A DNA stretch of 27,593 nucleotides, from contig BFEA01000233.1 in assembly GCA_003427395.1 (NCBI GenBank), forward strand, positions 249,204 to 276,796, written 5' to 3'. The notes under the pieces are model-generated. The model was not told where the DNA came from. It did not search any database and saw only the letters and a list, made by a program, of their open reading frames with translations. The translations under genes and the position numbers were made by a program. This stretch comes from Chara braunii. Its lineage: Eukaryota; Streptophyta; Charophyceae; Charales; Characeae. Shown in pieces: positions 18,983 through 27,593 of the stretch (positions within the stretch are counted from its first letter, which is position 1; each line of letters begins with the position of its first letter).

Positions 18983-21900
18983 TCTTTCTTTTCTTTCCTT
19001 TTTTTTTATAAATAAAAATAAAAATAAAACAGAACCTCCTGGTTCTGGCTCCTACCATTCTGGGGAGCAACAGTCCGGTTCCTTTCCCCCGGCAAGTCAA
19101 TAGTAGATACATAGGAAACACACGCACGCTCCCCCCCATTATGGCTGGGAGGCCCGAGTGGACGACATTGAATACTTCCCTGAGGAAGGTTTTACCACCC
19201 CTCACCCCTGCCTAAGTTAACCTGTACTATCTCAGTTTGCCAAAACATTTAATCCCAGTTCCTATCTTACTATCCGTATCCTATATTCCTTGAACCCTAC
19301 AACCCCCTTCACTTATCCTTCTTTGCCTTGCCCCACTTTATTTCTTATGGCATCCTAAGTTCCTGTGTCAAATAGTGTCCTCCTGTCGCTCATCTTTGAA
19401 CCAATGGAAGATAATTCTCTCTCCTTCTATGGCCGCGACTTTGCCTCGGGCTAGTACCTTTTTCTGGAATTTGAATAAAATATCCTTTGCCCTTTCAGGG
19501 TTAAGAGCCACTTGCTTTTGTCCTTCTCCATAACGCCCTAATCTCTGCCTCCAACTGGCTATAGAGAATTGCCTTGGCTTCCACTCTAGTCATCAGAAAC
19601 TTACACACCACCTGCCGACATCTTCATTTCCATATTGTCCATAAAGTGTACTGTCTCAGAAGCTGAAAGATATATTTATGGCCTGCCCGCCATTCCTTAG
19701 GCACCTCACTTCCTATCAATATTAGTTTCCTGTTTCGTGGGAAGGGGACCTCTGTAGTATGTGTCCACAATGAACGAGCTATGGACCAGAGATATTCTGC
19801 TTCCGGCCAATGGAGCAAGCAATGGATCAGAGTTTCCTGAACGCCTCTCATACACATAACACAGTCGTGATCTGACTCATTCCTATTGAGCCTGCTTCGC
19901 TTATCGAACAGCCAGACATTGACTGGGAGTGCTACATGATAGATGAGCCACTGCATGCTCCTGACCTTGGCCAATCTGATACTGTGCAAAGTTGACTATG
20001 GTAACCTTTCTACCTATTCCCTTGGTATATCCAGTCTCTTTTCCCATCTTATCAGCAAAGTCTGATCCAGATGAGATGATCTCCCCCTCATACAGTAGCC
20101 CAATTTAGTTGTGTACTGAAGTATATTAATTCTCCTGCTTACTCTGGACGAGTTTCACCTGATGTTCCATGCCGATTCTGCTGGATCAATTTCCAGGTCC
20201 CGAATGGATGTCAGTGGCTCAAATATCGTAAAATCTTCATTTATCGTAAAATCTTCATTATCGACCACTTTGACGTTTCTTAAGATGCTTTTCTTAATGG
20301 CAATCGGAACCCTGGAATCCTTATCCAGCATACTGACCGTGACTCTTGAAGATAATATTGTGTACATATCTGCTTCCAACCACTGTTTAGAAGGTCCTAC
20401 CTCCTGTCTTATGCGAAAGGCTGCCTCTGGTTCATTAGTAGAGGCTATTGTTGCCCAATTCCTCCATCCCCATTTGTCAAGTTCCTTCAATGTCCTTGTC
20501 CACTCATCCGGGATCGAGACAAGAATGTCATTCAGGTTTTCAGTTAGTTTGTGACAGCCCTTCATTTCCTCCCTCAGCTCCCTACCTGTTTTCCATCTCC
20601 CCTTGCTGCCTGACCAAAGATGTTTTACCTGCCATACCCCATGCTCTAACCACTTCCCCCACTTGGCGTCCTTTGTTGTTAGTGTTCTAGGTCTTCCTTA
20701 AGAGTCTTTTAACCAAGGATTACAAAATAACTGTTGTCTAAGCACTTCATCCTTCGTCTTGGGTTGTCTTACTCTTGTCGGGAAGATCTTCTCCCAAATT
20801 TTGAGCAATTGACCCCAATATGTACCTCTAGTTGCATCATCCTCTGCTAATTGTTCGCCCATTCTATCCTTCTTAGTCCAACCCTTGCAGAATAGCCAGA
20901 ATGTACCCTTCATATTGGAAGGCGTTTTGTATCTGGCCATCTGTCGTATGTGGTCAAGTACCAATAGGACCCACCGTAAGTGAGGCTGTGTTAACAACGT
21001 AATGATCCACTTAGTTTGGAGTGACCTTATCTGCTGTCCCCGATCCAAGACTCCCAGCCCTCCCTTGTCCTTTGGTTGAATAACTTGGTTCCATGATACA
21101 TTTGATATAAAGTTGGATCTCGTTGGATTTGCTGTCCACATCTATGTTGTCGCCACCTTCCTCAGTTTTTGCAGTGTATATGCAGGTGGTGACCATATTG
21201 TTCCAACATACCATAACATAGAGAAGATTGAAGCATTTATGACTAGTGCCCTCCCAAACAGTGAGGTATGTATTTCCGACCATGCTGCCATCTTTAATAG
21301 CATTTTTGTCATCTGTTCAGGCGCCATGGAGTGGTGAGGACCTGTATCCGCCATTTCGATCCCTAAGTATCTCATTGTCTGATCCGGCGGTAACCAAGTC
21401 ATCCCCCCATAATTCTATGGCTGATACTGTGGCTGTTGGTCGTCATATGATAGCCACCACCCCAACGACTTCGGCCAGTTGATTCTCATCTCCGATGCCG
21501 TCTGGAATGCCGCCATTGCTCTCGTAAGGGCTTGAAATAAAGAGTCTGTTGCTCTAATTAGTACCGTCAGATCGTCCGCAAATAATATCGTTGTTGGCAA
21601 ATGTGTGACACGTCCCTGCTGATCCGATTCAGCAATCAAACGGTCTATTGAAGGGTCTTTCCTAAGGAACGAGGCAATAGCTTCAATTATAAACAAGAAA
21701 ATGGGAGCCGCTAAAGGGTCTCCTTGCCTCATCGACCTCGTCATTTTATACCTATCTGACAGGTGGCCAATCAACTTGGACGTGTGTGTGTGCATAATTA
21801 TACAGTACACTAATCCATTTACGAAAGTTAGGGCCCACTCCAATCTTCTCCATGCATTGCTGTAGGAAGTTCCACTTAACTTGATCATATGCTTTTTTCA

Positions 21901-23161
21901 ATGTCGAAGAAGAGGATCGCTGCGTTTATCCTCTTATTCGTAATGTACCTTACCGATTCTGATGAAGTCATAACATTATCCAATATAAATCTTCCCGGAA
22001 TGAAACCTGTTCGATCTAGGTGGAAAGAACCTTCCGTAACTTTCCTGAGGCGGTTAGCTAGTGCCTTAGCCACAATCTTGTGAGTAAGGGTCAACAGTGT
22101 AATTGGTCTGTAAATTTTTATACCTTTAGGGTTTCCCTTCTTATATTGCAGAGTAACCATGCCTGTCGTCGACTCTAACCCCAAGCCCTCTCTCTGCCAG
22201 GCTTGATTGAGAAAAGATTCGTACTCTCCTCCTAGGATAGGCCAATATTCCACCCAAAATTCTTTAGTCAATCCATCCCTACCCGGCGTCTTGTTAGGAG
22301 GCATAGGGTGTAGGGTTTCCCTTAATTCCTCCATGGACAAAGGAGCGTCCAATTTTTCTGCTTGCTAGAAACTTATTTCTGACTTCCTTCAGCTGATGAG
22401 AAATACAGTCACCTTCCCTTGAAGTGTATAATGCACTGTAGAAGTCATACGCCACTGAAAGCATCCCTTCCGGATTCGAAACCACTCCTTGCGGACCTTC
22501 CAACTGTTCCATTAGCTTGTTTCTTCCTCTTGCTTTAATCTTTCGAAAGAAGTACTTTGTCATTTTCCCCCCCTCCTCCCATTTTTTCACTCTCGCTCTC
22601 ATCTGCAGACCCCTAGCCCTCCATCTCTCTCAGTCACCCAATTCGTTTCTTGCTGCTTCTATTATTCTCTCGTACATCTCCGATCCTGGGTTATTGATTA
22701 AATTCCTTTCTGCTATACGCAATTCCCTTTGCAGTTCGATTTCCCTTGCCGCCCGTCTTGCTGCCAGTTGTCTGGCTACTGCTGCCGTTGCTGTTGACAA
22801 GGCTTCTATAAGGTCCGTGAATGATTGCGTGTTCGGATTGTGTGTTAGGCACACTTGCAAAATAACTTCTCTCAACTCTTTAGTTCTTAATAACGAATTA
22901 TTAACCCCTTATAGAAACTTCTTCCTCTGTGAACATGTTTGTCCATAATGAAGTTAAGAAATATGGGTTTATGATCTAGGCACGAACAGTATGGTAAGTT
23001 CCCTACTCCAACCGAGTGTATTGTTCCCACGATGTCTTGTGATATGAGGAAGTAGTCTATCCTTGATGCTGAAAATATGTTGACTACGATTCCTACTGTA
23101 ATACGTGAACTGTTTGCCTTCTGGCTGTTGAAGTCTAAATGGGGCTACCATTCATGATTTC
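18983..23161 (-). mobile_element. Second assembled copy of the degenerate LINE
   Basis: The sequence matches the LINE at 1612-5790, with the same stops, frameshifts and 18-bp internal duplication (here 20224-20259). The RT FADD region lies in 21418-21884 and the zf-RVT in 19368-20154. Two independent genomic copies of such a decayed element would be expected to differ, so this is probably the same locus assembled twice. Confidence 0.85.
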
Positions 23162-24232
23162 TTCTCTTCAGCCTTCTTTTGTTCTTTCATAAAATAGAAA
23201 AAAGGAAAACAAAAACGCTACATTCTATCCTGGGCAGTATCTACTATCTATTTAATTCCTTTCGCGACGAGGCCGGAACATTTTCTACTTTCAAAGCACT
23301 CCAATATAGAACAATGAAACCCCCTCAAACTCTGTCGCACTGCTGTTGCGCAACATCCTCACGCTACGCTTCAACAAACGAGAAATGCTTAGGACTTGGG
23401 CAGCTCTTGACAGTTGCAAGTCATGTCAGGCATGTCCATGGAGATGAGAGCGGAGAACTGTCCTCCACGGTGATGCAGGGCAATGGATGGATGCTCAAGC
23501 CCGCATCGGGCATATGACTCTCTGGGGCAGGCCGGAGCTGCGGCTGCTTGCTCATGAGCACCAGGTACAGTACTTCAATATTCACACCTGCCACAACGCC
23601 ATTATAATCTGGGAAGACATTCTGCTTTTCTGTATGTTTTAAACAATCACCACAACCACCCCTTTTCCACCCTGGTTTTAAACAATGACCAAAGCATTCT
23701 GCTGGCCTGAGTGTTTTAACTTTTGAACCACGAGTACCCCGCCCGGCTACCCACGAGAGTGCGCTGGTTAATAATAACACGATTGCAGCTGCAACCGTGC
23801 GAAGATTGTTGGCGACGCCCTTGCCCGCGATGATTAGGTGGATTAGGGGCCGTCAAAATTGCACATTGGAAAAACAGGGTCGGAGGTACTGGTGGTTTAA
23901 ACAATCACCATAGCAACCCCTTTTCCCCCCATTTTATCCTTTGTCGGTTTGTGTGCACGTGTGTGTTGTAAACAACACCAGGCATTATCCCCAAATCCAT
24001 CCATGATTCCACATCCATTCGTGGTTACAATCAGTGCAAGGTTGGCCATATCCGTGTGGTTAACCACGAAGTACCCACACACTCGTCTGCCTTAGAGGGC
24101 ACACTTGCACGTATTGAAAAGGAGGCAGGCAAGAGATAATTTACGCACAGATCGACACTCGATAGCGAAGTCAATCACAAGCCAGCATATACTATACACT
24201 GTATACAGTGTATAGTACTGTATACACCAAAT

Positions 24233-25155
24233 TGTGAGGCCATTGCCTCTATGAACCCCATAAGGCCCCATTTTTGCAGCCTGTCGGCCGCCCTAAGTGA
24301 AGGCAGGCTCGACGAGGCCCTCGGGGCCCTTTTCTGGCCACCACGCAACTCAGGGAAATTCAGGCAGTTGCGCAGCGCCAGTTGGTTGAGTGAACCCAGG
24401 CCCTGGGCCGCCTGTGTGAATGTATGTGAAGCAGGCCCTGGGCTGGATACGGGTACCGGGCCAAACACAGGCCGAAGGCAGTTGGGCACATGCAACCACT
24501 TCAGGCCCAAGGCCTGCTCTCGTCGTGCTGGGCCTCAGGCTACCGGGGCCTACTGNAAGCTTCCTGGGACTGGACGCAGGAAGGCCACTTCGATATAGNA
24601 AAGGGCCTGCCTCCTCNTTCGGTATTGGGGTGCTGGCTGCATGCTGCGCAAGCGCTGCTGCTGCGCNATTTGCTGGCTGGCNCCTACGCTCTCACNGGCG
24701 AGCAGGGAAGGAGCACNCAGCCATAGCCGAGCTGCNCTGCTGTAAGNTGGGTGAGGCGCNGGGTGGTCCTTGGGTGCTAGTGGCATCTGTGAGTTGGGGA
24801 ACGAGGTTGTGAGTGTAGCGCGAGACATACCTGGTGCTGGAAGCGTGCGANACTGGTCGCCATATGCTCGTACTTCGGGAATGATGTTGACGTCATCTTT
24901 CGGCTTCATAGTATAGGCTAGATAGGATCTGCCACATGTAGTCTGGGCGCCGAGTGCCAGATAGGATATCAACTTTGGTTCTTCGTTGATGATGATGGGA
25001 CTATTTCAGCATTGTCAATTATGAACTTTTGGTGTGTTCTTATTTGGTGAATCTCGTGATGCAATTCTGCTGTTGGTTCGAGGTCACGATTATCTGGACT
25101 CATATGTATGATGCTGTTTGATTGCTGAAGTTCGCTATTGCTCATCTTCCTTGCA
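24233..25155 (+). repeat. Ty3 LTR joined to flank B (solo-LTR-like in the assembly)
   Basis: It begins TGTGAGGCC and ends TTGCA like the 5' LTR at 6862-7784, but is followed by flank B instead of a primer site. AAAT precedes it (24229-24232) and follows it (25156-25159). The first 722 bp, with 11 N positions, equal the 5' LTR. The last 201 bp carry six C/T differences. The likely reading is that its right end is the genuine 3' LTR end of the element at 6862-14870, while its left part was copied from the collapsed LTR contig. Confidence 0.85.
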
Positions 25156-25156
25156 A

Positions 25157-25333
25157 AATACAATTCCATGCAACAGAAAGCATCCCATCAAAGCACCAGT
25201 ACAGTCGAGCGTTAATTGCTGGACCCAAACTTCTTGGGCCCGGACAAATCGAACTGATTCCCGCCAGGCTGGTACATCTAGTGTTATACCGCCGCAAATT
25301 TTGGAGGCCCGGGCTCGTACTGGTGGTTTAACA
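25157..25333. other. Unique flank B sequence, no gene
   Basis: There is no coding signal. GTACTGGTGGTTTAA at 25317-25331 also occurs at 6515-6529 in flank A. It is the first of three collinear matches between the flanks. Confidence 0.5.
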
Positions 25334-25414
25334 AAGGCCTGACTGTCCTTTTTTTTTTTTTTTTTTTTTAACCAGCGACCTCTACTAGAGGGGGTGATAA
25401 GGCCTGACTGTCCT
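25334..25414 (-). mobile_element. 49-bp retroinsertion with poly-A tail and perfect 16-bp target duplication
   Basis: AAGGCCTGACTGTCCT occurs at 25334-25349 and again at 25399-25414. Between them lie 20 T and then 29 bases. Read on the minus strand, the insert is ATCACCCCCTCTAGTAGAGG, then TCGCTGGTT, then a poly-A tail. A 16-bp target duplication plus an A tail is the mark of LINE-driven target-primed insertion. The 29-bp body is a severely 5'-truncated transcript. AGAGGTCGCTGGTT resembles the variable-loop/T-arm part of a tRNA, so a tRNA-derived SINE end is possible but unproven. Confidence 0.75.
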
Positions 25415-25653
25415 ACCATGCTGACGTATCAACATTGCTGCTCCCCAACACTGTGGAACACAGCACCTATGGACAGAGTGCACACATGCGTGTGTGTTGT
25501 ATAACATTCTTCACCATTCACAACCCACTGATCCTACATTGCCTTAAGGGTTCAAGAAGAGACTTCCACACTTATGTTATGCATTCATTGAAAGTGCAAG
25601 GTTGCCCATGTTTGTGAAATTGATTGACAAGTGCCAACATCACCTAATCTGCA

Positions 25654-25669
25654 TGAGTCAATTGACTCA
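25654..25669. repeat. Perfect 16-bp palindrome
   Basis: TGAGTCAATTGACTCA equals its reverse complement. Each half contains TGAGTCA, a bZIP/AP-1-type core. It lies 58 bp upstream of the U6 insertion. It could be chance or a transcription-factor site; there is no further support. Confidence 0.6.
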
Positions 25670-25710
25670 ATTCCATACTAAACAAACAAAAGCAGTACCA
25701 ATACATGAAT

Positions 25711-25728
25711 AACAATCGCTGTTCCGTG
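25711..25728 (+). repeat. Left target-site duplication of the U6 insertion
   Basis: AACAATCGCTGTTCCGTG. The partner at 25895-25912 differs at two positions. The last base (G) is shared with the first base of the U6 sequence. Confidence 0.75.
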
Positions 25729-25825
25729 TCCTTTGGGACAGCCGCTAAAATTTGAACGATACAGAGAAGGTTAGCATGGCCCCTGTGCAAGGATGACATA
25801 CATAAATCGAGAAATGGTCCAAATT
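25728..25825 (+). ncRNA. U6: U6 snRNA retrocopy (pseudogene)
   Basis: U6 is the catalytic spliceosomal RNA. Here the whole length, about 98 nt, is recognisable. It has a 5' stem-loop (GTCCTTTGGGAC), TAAAATTTGAACGATACAG, the ACAGAGA box (25761-25767) that pairs with the 5' splice site, the AGC triad (25773-25775), the GGCCCCTGTGCAAGGATGAC region of the U4/U6 and internal stem-loop, and the plant-type end AAATCGAGAAATGGTCCAAA. Differences from plant U6 include a 2-nt shorter 5' loop, GATTAG to GGTTAG, CTGCGC to CTGTGC and ACACGC to ACATAC. The Pol III terminator is replaced (ATTGG instead of ATTTT), and no upstream sequence element or TATA box is seen at the expected distance. With flanking target duplications and an A-rich tail it is a processed copy, almost certainly not a functional gene. 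Confidence 0.9.
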
Positions 25826-25894
25826 GGAAGGTAAAAAAAACAAAATGATATAAATAAAGGAGGAGGAAAGGGAAGAAGGAAGGAGAGAGGAAAA
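25826..25894 (+). other. A/purine-rich tail of the U6 insertion
   Basis: After the U6 end come GGAAGGTAAAAAAAACAAAA, then TGATATAAATAAAG and a GGA/GAA-rich purine stretch, ending at the right target duplication. It could be the 3' end of a LINE RNA joined to U6 by template switching, as in known U6-LINE chimeras. Alternatively it is an expanded and mutated poly-A tail. Confidence 0.55.
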
Positions 25895-25912
25895 AACAAT
25901 CACTGTTCCATG
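25895..25912 (+). repeat. Right target-site duplication of the U6 insertion
   Basis: AACAATCACTGTTCCATG, 16 of 18 identical to 25711-25728. Both differences are CG in the left copy against CA in the right, the expected product of methyl-cytosine deamination on the minus strand. Confidence 0.75.
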
Positions 25913-26169
25913 CAGGTGGGTATCAACTCGGCGTCTGTGCCCATCTGTAATGACCTGCCAAACACGGACCGAGACACACAGCTGATTTCTGAGTTTTGCT
26001 CATGGAATGTATGCCTTGCTGAGTTTCCCGCCTGTTGGTGAGTTTTCTAAGTCTGTGTGTGTGCGTGCTTGCTGGTCTGCATGCCTGTCTGAGTGCTTGT
26101 CGGCTTGAGTGTGTGTGTGACCCGCAAGGGCACTGGTTCATTCAGAAGGCCCGAAGGGCCGGTACTTAC

Positions 26170-26513
26170 CTGTGGCCGTGACATTGAGGGTTGCAGCGGG
26201 GAAAACACTCAAGCAGCGGGGAAAGAGGCCCGCGACACTTAGAGGGGCGGAAAACACTCACGTAGGAGGTAGGCCGGTACCACACCAAGTAGAGGTAGAT
26301 GTGCCGGGTACTCGAGGCCGAGCAGAAGAAGACAAAAAGTTGGCATTTTTCGAGGCCCAGTAGTTGCAGGCTAGGTCTAGGCAGGTACAAGTCCAACCAG
26401 TCTGAGTCTAGGGCCTGTACGGGCAATATCAGAGTCTGCAATGATGTTTCCCTGTGAAAGGGAGGAGGTACCAGTTGCTCGGAGGCTGCGCGGCCTAGGA
26501 CGTCACTCGCCAA
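26170..26513 (-). other. Candidate exon ending at a second perfect splice donor (low confidence)
   Basis: The minus strand is open from ATG 26513 to CACAG and then GTAAGT at 26164-26169. The donor itself supplies the apparent stop codon. The translation (RETSLQTLILPVQALDSDWL and onward) shows no recognisable domain. A local repeat of GGGGAAAACACTCA-type words lies within it at about 26197-26270. Together with the donor at 26697-26702 it hints at a transcribed minus-strand gene, but no conserved protein supports this. Confidence 0.2.
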
Positions 26514-26702
26514 GAGGCAAGAAGGCCGCTATATCTCCAGGAGGAGCAAAGTGCTCCTCCTCATTGTCAGTGTGCAAGTTTGGTGACACGCTGGTTGGAG
26601 CGTTGGCTGGAGCAGCGCTAGCACTCAGCACTGGTGGGGAAGGAGCAAGGACCAAGAGAGGAGGACAAGGACTAGGAAAGAGAGAGTGCCAGTGATACTT
26701 AC

Positions 26703-26888
26703 CTGGCTATGGCAGATGCCATCTTCATCACCTTGGTGGGCGCTGCATCTGGAAGGCCCCAATTGGGGTAGAGCTACGCCAAGAAGCTTTGAGGCAGAGT
26801 CAGGCACGGCGGCCTGAGATAGAGCAGCCATAGCTGCTTTGTGTTGTCCTTTGCACAGCAGGGCGATGCCCTGGTAGCCATTCAACAT
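26703..26888 (-). CDS. Candidate first exon of an unknown gene (low confidence)
   Basis: The 62-codon open stretch starts MLNGYQGIALLCKGQHKAAM and continues Ala-rich (AALSQAAVPDSASKLL). It ends in CAG followed by GTAAGT, a perfect 5' splice site, on the minus strand (26697-26702). Downstream on the same strand are pyrimidine-rich stretches ending in CCACCAG (about 26636). Another stop-free stretch then reads NEEEHFAPPGDIAAFLPLGE before a TGA at 26503-26505. I could not find an acceptor that joins the two in frame. There is no known family. The ATG lies just after an ATT/AAT repeat, so it may be a UTR boundary or coincidence. Confidence 0.25.
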
Positions 26889-26997
26889 TATTATTATTAT
26901 TTCTTGTTTGAGTAAGAGGGGAGGAGATGAGGAGGAGGAGAGTGGTTGGCGAAGAAGAAGAGCATTCTCATTGGTCTATGCTGGTGTGCATCATCTT

Positions 26998-27052
26998 CTT
27001 TCTTTCTTTCTTTCTTCTTCTTCTTCTTCTTCTTCTTCTTCTTCTTCTTCTT
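26998..27052. repeat. Microsatellite (TTTC)n/(TTC)n
   Basis: Four TTTC units are followed by about 13 TTC units. It produces the poly-Ser/poly-Leu segments of plus-strand reading frames across it, which I do not regard as genes. The following 27053-27420 has an open plus-strand frame without recognisable motifs. Confidence 0.95.
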
Positions 27053-27450
27053 TCCCTCTCTCTCCTCTCAAGTTCATTCATTTCTTTTTGCAACTGGACA
27101 GCATTGTACTTTCTCATGAAAATGGCCAGGATCATAACACATCAGTCTTGTTCTCTGACGGTCCGGATGTGCCACTGGTCATTCTCAAGCGTGATCTGCT
27201 GACAATCTGGACCACTGGTATAGTGGTACTGAACGGCTTTATCGAGTCCTCGTCGGGTTCGGAAACGAAACATGCAATCCGGACCGCGCATTTGCCGCTC
27301 CATGGGCCAGTGCCACGCTTTGGAAGGCCATGCAGCATGCACCACCCAGTTGTTGTTGTTGTTGACTCAATTGACGCTGGACTCGCTTGACATGCTGGAC
27401 TCCCTCAGCTCTACATTCGGCTTGCTTGCACATGCAGACACACACACATG

Positions 27451-27542
27451 CACACACACCCAACATCAACCCTCCCACAACACACACACCCAAGATCGAC
27501 CCTCCCACAACACACACACACCCAACAACGACCCTCCCACAA
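27451..27542 (+). repeat. Minisatellite, three units of 30-32 bp
   Basis: The units start at 27451, 27481 and 27511. Each is CACACACACCCAA followed by a variable CATCAA/GATCGA/CAACGA core and CCCTCCCACAA. The variable core changes between units while the flanks are conserved. Confidence 0.9.
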
Positions 27543-27544
27543 AA

Positions 27545-27593
<49 letters not shown>
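27545..27593. repeat. Microsatellite (CA)n running off the window
   Basis: About 24 CA units to the end of the sequence, continuing from the CA-rich minisatellite. Confidence 0.95.

Larger units (their letters stand above)
17372..25156. repeat. Copy 2 of the 7.8-kb direct duplication
   Basis: This repeats bases 1-7785. All features described there recur here at +17,371: the LINE at 18983-23161, the tandem duplication at 18373-18607, the palindrome at 24190-24217 and the LTR at 24233-25155. After 25156 the sequence departs into flank B, whereas copy 1 continues into the primer site of the Ty3 element. No feature is unique to this copy except the six LTR substitutions at 24955, 24975, 25028, 25070, 25090 and 25114. 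Confidence 0.95.

Noticed and set aside
1-25156. Genuine segmental or tandem duplication of the LINE region
   Set aside because: Identical single-N positions and the absence of differences outside the LTR end make an assembly duplication far more likely.
26908-27390. 160-codon plus-strand open frame
   Set aside because: It is carried through the TTC microsatellite as a poly-Ser run and has no recognisable motif. An overlapping second frame is equally open through the repeat.

Overview
This is a eukaryotic window made almost entirely of retroelements. No intact cellular protein gene is recognisable. The best evidence for lineage is a U6 snRNA copy whose 5' stem and 3' end are of the land-plant/green-lineage type. 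The other evidence is a Ty3/gypsy element with a plant-style initiator-tRNA-Met primer site and a chromodomain-like integrase tail. From memory, the gag and gag-like proteins resemble predicted retroelement proteins of charophyte algae such as Chara. That genus assignment is inference only.

Layout. (1) Bases 1-6861 ('flank A') hold an L1-like LINE on the minus strand (about 1612-5790). It is truncated at its 5' end and riddled with stops and frameshifts. An older endonuclease relic, small tandem and dispersed repeats and a 28-bp palindrome accompany it. (2) Bases 6862-14870 are a Ty3/gypsy chromovirus-like element: 5' LTR, primer site, long leader, gag, protease, RT-RNase H-integrase, polypurine tract and the first 108 bp of a 3' LTR. 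The 3' LTR stops at a single N. All its coding regions are broken. (3) Bases 14872-17371 ('X') hold microsatellites, a foldback, a minus-strand gag-like fragment of another element and gene-poor sequence with a recurrent CTATGG word. (4) Bases 17372-25156 repeat bases 1-7785 at an exact offset of 17,371, including the 11 isolated N positions, and end at the LTR terminus. (5) Bases 25157-27593 ('flank B') hold a tiny poly-T insertion with a perfect 16-bp target duplication, a U6 retrocopy with an 18-bp target duplication, a weak candidate exon pair on the minus strand and CT/TTC/CA simple repeats.

How it fits together. The simplest reading is that the real locus runs X - A - LTR - internal region - LTR - B. 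The assembler appears to have used the contig A-plus-LTR twice, once leading into the element and once into flank B. The only differences between the copies are six C/T changes in the last 201 bp of the LTR, where each copy is tied to different downstream sequence. No novel defence or metabolic system is visible. The most interesting biology is the U6 retrotransposition footprint and the small 16-bp-TSD insertion, which together indicate target-primed reverse transcription by LINE machinery.
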